A stretch of DNA of 20,669 nt, from contig CAZFAI010000013.1 of the NCBI GenBank assembly GCA_964516555.1, positions 1-20,669 of the forward strand, read 5' to 3'. Every line of letters begins with the position of its first letter. The stretch's first letter is position 1. This DNA is from CAZFAI01 sp964516555 (GTDB lineage Bacteria > Patescibacteriota > Microgenomatia > UBA12405). Shown piece by piece: positions 14,032 through 20,414 of the stretch. Under the pieces are notes generated by a model that was not told where the DNA came from, did no database searches, and worked only from the letters and a program-made list of their open reading frames with translations. The position numbers and the translations under genes were made by a program.

Positions 14032-14946
14032 ATGTCAAAACTATTGATAATTGACGGTCACGCAATTATCCATCGCGCCTATTACTCTATGCCACCGCTG
14101 ACTTCGAATGGTCAGCCGGTTAATGCTATTTATGGATTTTACTCCATGCTTCTGTCTGCTCTCGACATTATAAAACCGAAATATTTACTGGTATGCCTAG
14201 ATTCTCCGGGTCCTACCTTTAGAAGTCAGGAATTTATCGGTTATCGTGCCAAAAGGAAAATTCCTGATCATGAATTAATTTCCCAACTACCACTACTCCA
14301 ATCAACTCTGGAAGAATCGTCAGTTCCAAATTTTGCCATAGGTGGTTTTGAGGCTGACGACCTTATAGCAACCATCGCCAGAAAGTCTGAGAAACATGAA
14401 AAAATTCGAAAAGTAGTTGTCATTACCGGTGACAAAGATCTCATGCAGCTTGTCAATCAAAAAATTAAACTAATCATGCCCCTCAGAGGTTTATCTCAAA
14501 CCCAAAAAATTGATTCGGACTTCGTTAAGGAAAAACTAGGCGTTCTTCCAAGTCAGGTAGTTGACCTGAAAGCCCTGATGGGGGACATGTCTGACAACTA
14601 CCCTGGTGTTTCTGGTATTGGCCCAAAATCTGCTACAGATCTACTAGAAACCTATAACAGTCTTGACAACATCTACAACCATCTAAACGAGCTAAAGCCA
14701 ACCATTAGGGAAAAGTTAGAAAAAGACAAAGACAACGCCTATCTTTCTCAAAAGCTAGCCACCCTAATCGACAACATCCCGCTTCAATACAAACTAGAAG
14801 ACCTTAAGTTTACTCAGCACCAGGTAAAAGGTTTGGAATTGATGTTTAAAAATTACAATTTCAAGTCTTTACTTTCCCGCCTTAAAAAATCATACCCTGT
14901 ATTATTTGATCAGCCTAAAAATTCAAACCAGACCTCGTTGTTCTAA
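14032..14946 (+). CDS. Stand-alone 5'-3' exonuclease (PolA N-terminal / FEN family)
   Basis: A 304-residue flap-type 5' nuclease corresponding to the N-terminal domain of DNA polymerase I; no polymerase domain follows. Acidic metal-binding motifs are in place: 'IIDGHAIIHRAYY' (Asp8), 'FEADDLIAT' (Glu107, Asp109, Asp110), 'TGDKDLMQL' (Asp134, Asp136), 'GDMSDNYPGVSGIG' (Asp185, Asp188), the last leading into the helix-3-turn-helix DNA-binding element. It would remove RNA primers and flaps in lagging-strand and repair synthesis. The last five residues are QTSLF, close to the bacterial clamp-binding consensus QL(S/D)LF. The frame is open further upstream (to 13936), but conserved sequence starts at MSKLLIIDG. 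It overlaps nothing and is followed by a glycosyltransferase after 2 bases. Confidence 0.9.
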   Translation: MSKLLIIDGHAIIHRAYYSMPPLTSNGQPVNAIYGFYSMLLSALDIIKPKYLLVCLDSPGPTFRSQEFIGYRAKRKIPDHELISQLPLLQSTLEESSVPNFAIGGFEADDLIATIARKSEKHEKIRKVVVITGDKDLMQLVNQKIKLIMPLRGLSQTQKIDSDFVKEKLGVLPSQVVDLKALMGDMSDNYPGVSGIGPKSATDLLETYNSLDNIYNHLNELKPTIREKLEKDKDNAYLSQKLATLIDNIPLQYKLEDLKFTQHQVKGLELMFKNYNFKSLLSRLKKSYPVLFDQPKNSNQTSLF

Positions 14947-14948
14947 AG

Positions 14949-16088
14949 ATGATTAACAAAAAACTAAGAATTGCCCTTGTTCATGATTATTTAAAAGAAT
15001 ATGGAGGAGCCGAATCTGTTCTCGAAGTACTATCTGACATGTTTCCCGATGCTCCGATATTCACCGCTCTCTATTCTCCTTCCTTTTTTGGTCCACATGC
15101 AAGTCGGCTTAAAAAAAAATGGTCTCACCGCATCCACCAAAGTTTTTTTAGATACATTCCTTTTGCCCCCAAATTAATCAGCCCATTGCGTCTTTTATCA
15201 CCCCTGGCTTTTAAATCATTCAATTTTGCCGGGTACGACTTAATAATTTCTTCAGCTACCGGGGCTTATTTCCCCAATGCTTTAAACAAAAAGCAAGCCA
15301 AACTTTTTTGCTATTGCCACACCCCTCCCCGTTATCTCTATGGTCTCCCTACTGCCAGAAATTTAACCCGGAACAAAATCATCTTTGCGCTTGTTTCTTT
15401 AATTAATCATTTCCTTCGCTTGTTTGATTTTGCCTACTCCCGAAACGTTGATCAATATATTGCCAATTCCCACACCACCGCTAAAAGAATTGAAAAGTAT
15501 TATCGAAAACCATCGGTGGTAGTTAATCCCCCAGTTGACATTCCCTCTTCAAAATCACCAAAATCTTCAAAAAATATCCCAAGCTACTACTTAACTGGTG
15601 GTCGTCTGGCTCGGGCTAAGCGTTACGACATTGCTATTCAGGCTTGCAATCAACTAAAGATACCTCTAAAAATTTTTGGTCGTGACTTCGCCAATTTTCA
15701 AGCCGAACTCAAATCAATATCGGGTCCGACAATCGAGTTTTTAGGAGAAGTCACTCAACAGCAAAAAGCCAGACTTTTTTCTGAAGCTCAGGCTTATTTT
15801 ATGTGTTCCGACAATGAAGACTTTGGCATTGTATCTGTCGAGTCTATGGGTTACGGCACCCCCGTAATTGGCTACAACAGTGGAGGTGTTGCCGAAACAG
15901 TTGTTGACGGAAAAACAGGTGTCTTGTTCAACGAGTTAACGCCTCAATCCTGTATTGCTGCCGTAAAAAAATTTAAAACCATCAAGCTCGCTTCATCAGA
16001 TTGCCTCAAGCGCGCTCTTGAATTTAATTCTGATAAATTTATTTTAAAAATAACAAAACTAATCAACTCCCATTTTTCTCAAACCTGA
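14949..16088 (+). CDS. GT4-family glycosyltransferase
   Basis: A 379-residue retaining glycosyltransferase of the GT-B fold, family 4 (Pfam Glycos_transf_1 type). The N-terminal half begins 'LRIALVHDYLKEYGGAESVLEVL', the usual acceptor-domain start with a Gly-rich loop. The C-terminal half has 'LTGGRLARAKRYDIAIQA' and the donor-site motif 'NEDFGIVSVESMGYGTPVIGYNSGGVAE', including the E-x7-E pair (Glu290, Glu298), then 'VVDGKTGVLF'. It would transfer a sugar from a nucleotide donor to a lipid-linked or cell-surface acceptor at the cytoplasmic membrane face; the sugar cannot be read from sequence. It starts 2 bases after the exonuclease stop (TAAAG just before the ATG), so translation is likely coupled. 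It ends in TGA. Confidence 0.9.
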   Translation: MINKKLRIALVHDYLKEYGGAESVLEVLSDMFPDAPIFTALYSPSFFGPHASRLKKKWSHRIHQSFFRYIPFAPKLISPLRLLSPLAFKSFNFAGYDLIISSATGAYFPNALNKKQAKLFCYCHTPPRYLYGLPTARNLTRNKIIFALVSLINHFLRLFDFAYSRNVDQYIANSHTTAKRIEKYYRKPSVVVNPPVDIPSSKSPKSSKNIPSYYLTGGRLARAKRYDIAIQACNQLKIPLKIFGRDFANFQAELKSISGPTIEFLGEVTQQQKARLFSEAQAYFMCSDNEDFGIVSVESMGYGTPVIGYNSGGVAETVVDGKTGVLFNELTPQSCIAAVKKFKTIKLASSDCLKRALEFNSDKFILKITKLINSHFSQT

Positions 16089-16092
16089 TATT

Positions 16093-16120
16093 TTGGTCAA
16101 AGAAGCTTTTTAGCTATAAT
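16093..16120 (+). promoter_or_regulatory. Promoter of the methyltransferase gene
   Basis: TTGGTC (16093-16098), 16-base spacer, TATAAT (16115-16120), then 9 bases to the ATG at 16130. The predicted leader is only 2-3 bases. Confidence 0.45.
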
Positions 16121-16129
16121 ACTGGTAGG

Positions 16130-16735
16130 ATGTATACTTTCAACGATCGGAAAAAAGACTATCAGCATGCCTACAAACTTTTTGGCAATAGTCCCAAATC
16201 ACTCCAGTGGGTTAGTCGGCATTCCATGGATATTCGCTTTTACCAGTTTCTCAACGAGCTTGATTTTAAAGGGAAATCTATTATCGATGTTGGTTGTGGT
16301 TTAGGCAATTTAGTAGATGTCCTAAGAAAGCAAACCCTCGACTTTTCTTATCTTGGCGTTGATCTTGTACCTGAATTTATTAAAGAAGCTCAAAAAAAAT
16401 ACCCCCACCATCGTTTTCTGGAGTTGAATTATTTTGACAGTCCCCTTGAAAATACTTTTGACATTGTTATTGCTTCAGGTTGTCTTAACTACAATCAGGG
16501 AGTAAATACTTTAGAATATCGCAAACATTACATCGAAACCATGTTTAACCATACTTCCTACGCCCTTGCTTTCAACATGGCTGGTTTCCATCCTCAGCCC
16601 CAAAATCAACCAAACTCCAAAGTTTACTATGTTGACTCCTCCGATATTTTTAATTTCTGTCAGACTCTAAGTTCAAAAATAATTTTCAAGCAGCATTACG
16701 ATCCTCTCGATTTTACAATTATTTTATTTAGGTAA
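16130..16735 (+). CDS. Class I SAM-dependent methyltransferase
   Basis: A 201-residue protein with the Rossmann-type SAM-binding motif I 'SIIDVGCGLGNLVDVL' (Asp53-Gly59), the acidic end of strand 2 in 'YLGVDLVPEFIKEAQ', and the motif IV region 'FDIVIASGCLNYN'. The C-terminal part ('MAGFHPQPQNQ...VYYVDSSDIFNFC') resembles the substrate part of Methyltransf_25/11-type enzymes. The substrate is unknown; small molecules, glycans or lipids are all possible. It follows the glycosyltransferase on the same strand but has its own promoter-like sequence. It ends 4 bases from the convergent thioredoxin reductase stop, with no hairpin terminator between them. Confidence 0.88.
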   Translation: MYTFNDRKKDYQHAYKLFGNSPKSLQWVSRHSMDIRFYQFLNELDFKGKSIIDVGCGLGNLVDVLRKQTLDFSYLGVDLVPEFIKEAQKKYPHHRFLELNYFDSPLENTFDIVIASGCLNYNQGVNTLEYRKHYIETMFNHTSYALAFNMAGFHPQPQNQPNSKVYYVDSSDIFNFCQTLSSKIIFKQHYDPLDFTIILFR

Positions 16736-16739
16736 CAGC

Positions 16740-17690
16740 CTACTTAAGCATTTGCTCACCAATCCACCTTTCGGCATCAATTGCCGCCTTGGCTCCATCT
16801 CCGGCAGCCACTACTGCTTGCCGGTATACGTTATCAGTACAATCTCCTGCAGCAAAAACCCCTTCCTGACTGCTCATAGTTGGGAATTGTGAATTTTTTC
16901 CGGTAACCACATGTCCTGTTTCTGTCAACTCTACCAAATCTGCCACAAACCCGGTTGCTGGAGTATGACCGACAGCCACAAACAATCCATCCATATCCAC
17001 CAACTTCTCTTCATTTGTAACATTATTTAGCACTTTAATTTTCTCCAGCTTATCCTTACCGATAATTTCTTTCACTTCACTGTTCCACCAAACGTCTACT
17101 TTAGGATTTTCTAAAACTTTTCTTTGCTGCAAAGCAGTTGCTCTTAAACTATCTCTTCTGTGTATCAGTGTCACCCTGCTGGCAAACCTGCTCAAAAAAT
17201 CAGCCTCTTCACAAGCCGTATCTCCTCCTCCCACCACTGCCACCCTTTTATCTCTAAAAAACATTCCATCACAGGTAGCACATCCACTCACCCCTTTTCC
17301 AATCAACTCCTTTTCATTCGGCAAATTCAGCCATTTTGTGCCGGCACCGGTTGTGATTATTACCGCTTTTGCCACCAAGACATTATTGTCTTGTAGCTCT
17401 ACCTTAAACAATTTATCCGCAGTATGTTTCACCCTCTCAACCTGTCCGTATCTTATTTCTACTCCAAAATTTTTTACTTGCGCCTGCATGTCCATCATTA
17501 ATTTAATCCCGCCAATACCATGAACAAATCCTGGGAAATTTTCCACTACAGTTGTTATCGTTAATTGCCCCCCCGGCTGTCCTCCGGCTACAATAATTGT
17601 TTTTAGTGCGGCTCTGGCATTGTAAATTGCTGCTGTCAGCCCGGCAGGTCCGGATCCGATGATGATGGTGTCAAAGTTTTCAGTTTTCAT
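16740..17690 (-). CDS. trxB: Thioredoxin-disulfide reductase
   Basis: A 316-residue flavoprotein that uses NADPH to reduce thioredoxin in the cytoplasm. The FAD-binding start 'TIIIGSGPAGLTAAIYNARA' and 'GGQPGGQL' are present. The redox-active site is 'SGCATCDG' (Cys137, Cys140; 136/139 in the E. coli enzyme). The NADPH motif 'AVVGGGDTACEEADFL' follows, and the protein ends with 'GVFAAGDCTDNVYRQAVVAAGDGAKAA', the usual FAD-domain closure. Length matches low-molecular-weight TrxB. No thioredoxin gene is next to it. The ATG at 17688-17690 has TAAAAT (17697-17702) 6 bases upstream and no Shine-Dalgarno. It is divergent from the ABC-like gene across a 57-base gap. Confidence 0.96.
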   Translation of the reverse strand: MKTENFDTIIIGSGPAGLTAAIYNARAALKTIIVAGGQPGGQLTITTVVENFPGFVHGIGGIKLMMDMQAQVKNFGVEIRYGQVERVKHTADKLFKVELQDNNVLVAKAVIITTGAGTKWLNLPNEKELIGKGVSGCATCDGMFFRDKRVAVVGGGDTACEEADFLSRFASRVTLIHRRDSLRATALQQRKVLENPKVDVWWNSEVKEIIGKDKLEKIKVLNNVTNEEKLVDMDGLFVAVGHTPATGFVADLVELTETGHVVTGKNSQFPTMSSQEGVFAAGDCTDNVYRQAVVAAGDGAKAAIDAERWIGEQMLK

Positions 17691-17696
17691 GAATAT

Positions 17697-17702
17697 ATTT
17701 TA
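17697..17702 (-). promoter_or_regulatory. -10 element of trxB (leaderless type)
   Basis: TAAAAT on the minus strand, 6 bases before the trxB ATG. No convincing -35 hexamer is visible at 16-18 bases. Confidence 0.45.
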
Positions 17703-17747
17703 TCGTACTTGATTTTAATTTCCTTATTCAAGACAATTTAAATAGAC

Positions 17748-18671
17748 ATGACTCGTGAAACTAGAGAAATTTTAAAATTTATTTTCAAACTTGTATGTCA
17801 CAAAAACCAGTTCTTTTTGTGGATTTTTGTCCGCCTTATATCTGCTCTTTTTCCCATGCTCTCAATATTTCTTTATTCTCGCGTCATAAAATTCCTGGAG
17901 ATTGGAAGCAGTTTCGATCATGTTTTCCCACTTATTGGCCTGATAATTACAGTTTTAATCTTTGACAATTTCACCAGACTTCTTTCTATTCACAATCTCA
18001 ATAGCGTTATCAATCAAACTGAATTTGGAATTCATCAGTTTATGTTAATTGGTCTTAAAACCTATGATAAAAAAGTTCGTCACGAGGTAGTTCAAGCAAT
18101 TAGAAATTTTGGTGAAGCAGTTCGGACCACCCTGGAACTCATCCGCCAACCTGGAATTGATGCAGCCGTATCTCTTGCTACTATTCCGATAATTTTGTTT
18201 TTTTTAGACACCAAAATATTCGTTTTGGAAGTTGCTTATATTGCCAGCTATTATTTTGTTGATGTTTTTACCACCGAAAAATACACCAAGCTCAAAGACG
18301 TCCAAAACCAACAGACCGAAGTCTATTATGCCAAGCTCCAGGATACTAATAAAATTGAGAAAGAATCAAAGGATTTCACCAATCATTTCAAAAAACTCTG
18401 CCAGTGGGGTTTTATTGAATGGTTTTCTCTTCAAAATATTGCCGTCTGTTTCTATACAATAATACTTTTTTACTTGATCCACCAAGTTCAGTCGGGAGAA
18501 AAAGCAATTTCTGATTTAGTACTAATCATGGGCTATGTCTCATCTACCCAAATATTTCTTAACAATTTTAGCAATATCAAAGATCGGTTAGCCGACACAA
18601 AAGTTGCCTTGTCACGTCTGGCAAATAGCAAATATCTACTCTCAGTTGGTCTTAGTGACTACATGAGATAA
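17748..18671 (+). CDS. ABC-exporter-like transmembrane protein without ATPase domain
   Basis: A 307-residue membrane protein shaped like the transmembrane half of a type I ABC exporter. Hydrophobic segments lie near residues 23-47, 63-83, 143-175 and 235-275. Polar stretches between them would form the long cytoplasmic helices of such exporters. The end 'DLVLIMGYVSSTQIFLNNFSNIKDRLADTKVALSRLA' matches the last exporter helix and the linker that usually leads into the nucleotide-binding domain. Here the reading frame stops 15 residues later and the glycosylase gene begins 7 bases on, so no Walker or ABC signature exists nearby. It may work with an ATPase encoded elsewhere, act as a non-transporting membrane protein, or be a decayed transporter. 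The ATG has only a weak upstream hexamer (TTAAAT). Confidence 0.65.
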   Translation: MTRETREILKFIFKLVCHKNQFFLWIFVRLISALFPMLSIFLYSRVIKFLEIGSSFDHVFPLIGLIITVLIFDNFTRLLSIHNLNSVINQTEFGIHQFMLIGLKTYDKKVRHEVVQAIRNFGEAVRTTLELIRQPGIDAAVSLATIPIILFFLDTKIFVLEVAYIASYYFVDVFTTEKYTKLKDVQNQQTEVYYAKLQDTNKIEKESKDFTNHFKKLCQWGFIEWFSLQNIAVCFYTIILFYLIHQVQSGEKAISDLVLIMGYVSSTQIFLNNFSNIKDRLADTKVALSRLANSKYLLSVGLSDYMR

Positions 18672-18672
18672 T
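18667..18672 (+). promoter_or_regulatory. Possible -10 element before mutM
   Basis: GATAAT (5 of 6 to TATAAT) overlaps the stop of the preceding gene and lies 6 bases before the mutM ATG, the same distance as at other genes here. No good -35 was found; a TTGGTC sits only 15 bases upstream. Confidence 0.35.
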
Positions 18673-18678
18673 TACTCT

Positions 18679-19542
18679 ATGCCTGAATTGCCGGAAGTTG
18701 AAGTTATTCGTCTATTCTTACAAGACCAGGTATTAGACAAAACCATATCTGATGTAGAGGTTCACAACCGTAAGTCTTTCCTTGGGAACCCTTGCAATTT
18801 AGTTGGCCAGACAATAAAATCCCTTTCCCGCCGTGGCAAACAGCTTTCCTTGAAGTTAACTGATGGTAATGTTCTGTTGTTTCACTTTAAAATGACTGGT
18901 CAGCTCGTGTATCTTCATCAACAAAAAACAATTCTTGGCCACCCAACTCCGTCTCTAAACAATTCATCGCTTCCGAATAAATCCACTCGTTTGACCTTCC
19001 ACCTCTCAGATGGTTCAAAATTATATTTTAATGACCAGCGGAAGTTCGGATGGGTCAAACTACTAAACCCAAAACAACTAAAAAAAGAACAACAGGATTT
19101 GGGAGTTGATATTTTAAGTAGCCAATTCACTCTTTACTATTTTCAGTCGAAACTTAAAAATACATCAAGACCGGTCAAACTTACTCTTTTGGATCAAAAT
19201 AAGTTTGCTGGTGTCGGCAACATTTACGCCAATGACGCCTTATTCCTCTCAGCTATCCATCCACTTGCCCCCTCTAACCTGCTTAGTCCAGGGAAAACCA
19301 AAAAGCTTTACCAAAACATAATTCACCTTGTTAGGGAATCCATAAATCATGGCGGCTCTACGGCCAGGGACAACAAATATATTCGCCCCGATGGTTCTTT
19401 TGGGTCGCATCAATATCATTTTCGTGTTTATCAAAAAGAAGGGGAGCCTTGCCCGGTCTGTCAAACCCCAATCCAGAGAATAAAAATAGCCAACCGATCT
19501 TCTTTCTATTGTCCGGTTTGTCAGAAACTTGAAAGTCGATAA
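18679..19542 (+). CDS. mutM: Formamidopyrimidine-DNA glycosylase (Fpg/MutM)
   Basis: A 287-residue base-excision repair glycosylase/AP lyase that removes 8-oxoguanine and formamidopyrimidines. It begins MPELPEVEVIR; the Pro exposed after Met removal is the catalytic nucleophile and the next Glu is catalytic. 'SRRGKQLSLKL' contains the conserved lysine, and 'NKFAGVGNIYANDALF' is the helix-two-turn-helix region. The C-terminal zinc finger is complete: Cys-x2-Cys-x16-Cys-x2-Cys in 'CPVC...YCPVC'. A slightly long loop (about residues 85-105, Ser/Asn-rich) lies between the first beta strands. It follows the ABC-like gene by 7 bases. Confidence 0.96.
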   Translation: MPELPEVEVIRLFLQDQVLDKTISDVEVHNRKSFLGNPCNLVGQTIKSLSRRGKQLSLKLTDGNVLLFHFKMTGQLVYLHQQKTILGHPTPSLNNSSLPNKSTRLTFHLSDGSKLYFNDQRKFGWVKLLNPKQLKKEQQDLGVDILSSQFTLYYFQSKLKNTSRPVKLTLLDQNKFAGVGNIYANDALFLSAIHPLAPSNLLSPGKTKKLYQNIIHLVRESINHGGSTARDNKYIRPDGSFGSHQYHFRVYQKEGEPCPVCQTPIQRIKIANRSSFYCPVCQKLESR

Positions 19543-19551
19543 AGCAAGCTA

Positions 19552-19580
19552 TTTTCAAACTGTTACGATTGTAGTAATAT
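19552..19580 (+). promoter_or_regulatory. Promoter of the BlaI-like repressor gene (leaderless type)
   Basis: TTTTCA (19552-19557, 4 of 6), exactly 17 bases, TAATAT (19575-19580), then 7 bases to the ATG at 19588. No Shine-Dalgarno is present. Confidence 0.5.
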
Positions 19581-19587
19581 TCCCACT

Positions 19588-19959
19588 ATGAACTGTAACT
19601 GTCATTGTACCGGTAAATGCAAATTGCTAGGTGGCTTGGAGCAAAAAATAATGGACACGCTTTGGGCGTCTCCTGTTCCCCTAAAGCCCTCAGAAGTTTT
19701 GCACAAGCTTGACAGAAAATATGCCTATACTACAATAATGACCGTTCTAAAAAGGATGTCTGACAAGAAAATTTTAAAACGTCAAGCTCAGGGCCGGGTA
19801 TTCTTCTATCAACCCACCCAGGACAAAAAATCTTTTGCTACAGCTTGTCTTGATGATTTATTTCAAAGACTCTTTCATTCCTACGGAGAGCTCACTGTCG
19901 ACAGCTTTTTGTCTGTAGCCAAAAAATCTAAAATTTCGACTCGGGAACGTTCTTTATAA
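19588..19959 (+). CDS. BlaI/MecI/CopY-family transcriptional repressor with Cys-rich N-terminus
   Basis: A 123-residue winged-helix regulator. The BlaI/MecI core runs from about residue 14: 'LGGLEQKIMDTLWASPVPLKPSEVLHKL', then 'YTTIMTVLKRMSDKKILKRQAQGRVFFYQP' (recognition helix and wing), and a C-terminal dimerisation helix region with 'SFLSVAKKS'. Family members repress beta-lactamase, copper or related genes as dimers. Ahead of the core sits MNCNCHCTGKC, with Cys3, Cys5, Cys7, Cys11 and His6, an unusual cluster that could bind a metal or Fe-S centre. No sensor protease (BlaR/MecR) gene adjoins it in the window. Its stop overlaps the convergent PPC-domain gene by 6 bases. The target genes are unknown. 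Confidence 0.87.
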   Translation: MNCNCHCTGKCKLLGGLEQKIMDTLWASPVPLKPSEVLHKLDRKYAYTTIMTVLKRMSDKKILKRQAQGRVFFYQPTQDKKSFATACLDDLFQRLFHSYGELTVDSFLSVAKKSKISTRERSL

Positions 19960-20379
19960 ATCCATTAGTTTAAGTCCGGTTGCCTCGTCATATTTTTTGC
20001 CAATCTCCATTTCAGTATCCTCCAGTACTATTTCACAGGCCGCTGCCACTCTTGCTTCAACCAAGTGTCCGCCCACCATATTCCCGTCAGACTTACCCAT
20101 GGCCGCATGAACATGAATAATCACTCCTTCTCCCTTCTCATCCAAAAACACATTACCATTAAGAGAAATCACTTCCAGTGCTTCTTCAAAAATAAATGAT
20201 GAATATTTTTTCGTATCCACCCTGTAATGTGCCATTTCTGTCCAGTCAATAGCCCCGACACCGGAAATTAACCCATTTTTTATTTTTTCGTCTTTACAAA
20301 ATTGTTCCAGGCTCGCCATTATCATTTCTCCTCTCTCGATTTTTATAATATATTTATTGGCTATTTTTTTGTAATTCAT
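19954..20379 (-). CDS. PPC/DUF296-domain protein
   Basis: A 141-residue single-domain protein of the PPC (plant and prokaryote conserved, DUF296) family, which forms trimers in known structures and is linked in plants to AT-hook DNA-binding proteins. The family features are 'GLISGVGAIDWTEMAHY', a central strand 'EVISLNGNV' and the His motif 'IIHVHAAMGKSDGNMVGGHL' (His89, His91, His105), followed by 'VAAACEIVL'. The three histidines could bind a metal. There is no AT-hook, so DNA binding by this form is uncertain. It converges on the BlaI-like gene, sharing 6 bases at the stops, and has a good promoter directly upstream. Confidence 0.88.
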   Translation of the reverse strand: MNYKKIANKYIIKIERGEMIMASLEQFCKDEKIKNGLISGVGAIDWTEMAHYRVDTKKYSSFIFEEALEVISLNGNVFLDEKGEGVIIHVHAAMGKSDGNMVGGHLVEARVAAACEIVLEDTEMEIGKKYDEATGLKLMDL

Positions 20380-20385
20380 AATTAT

Positions 20386-20414
20386 ATTTTAAAAATTAAT
20401 CAGTCATACTTCAA
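20386..20414 (-). promoter_or_regulatory. Promoter of the PPC-domain gene (leaderless type)
   Basis: Read leftwards: TTGAAG (20409-20414, 4 of 6), 17-base spacer, TAAAAT (20386-20391), then 6 bases to the ATG at 20377-20379. The -35 lies inside the end of the upstream gene. Confidence 0.5.

Noticed and set aside
16736..16739. Bidirectional terminator between the methyltransferase gene and trxB
   Set aside because: Only four bases separate the two stops, and no inverted repeat with a T tract spans the junction.
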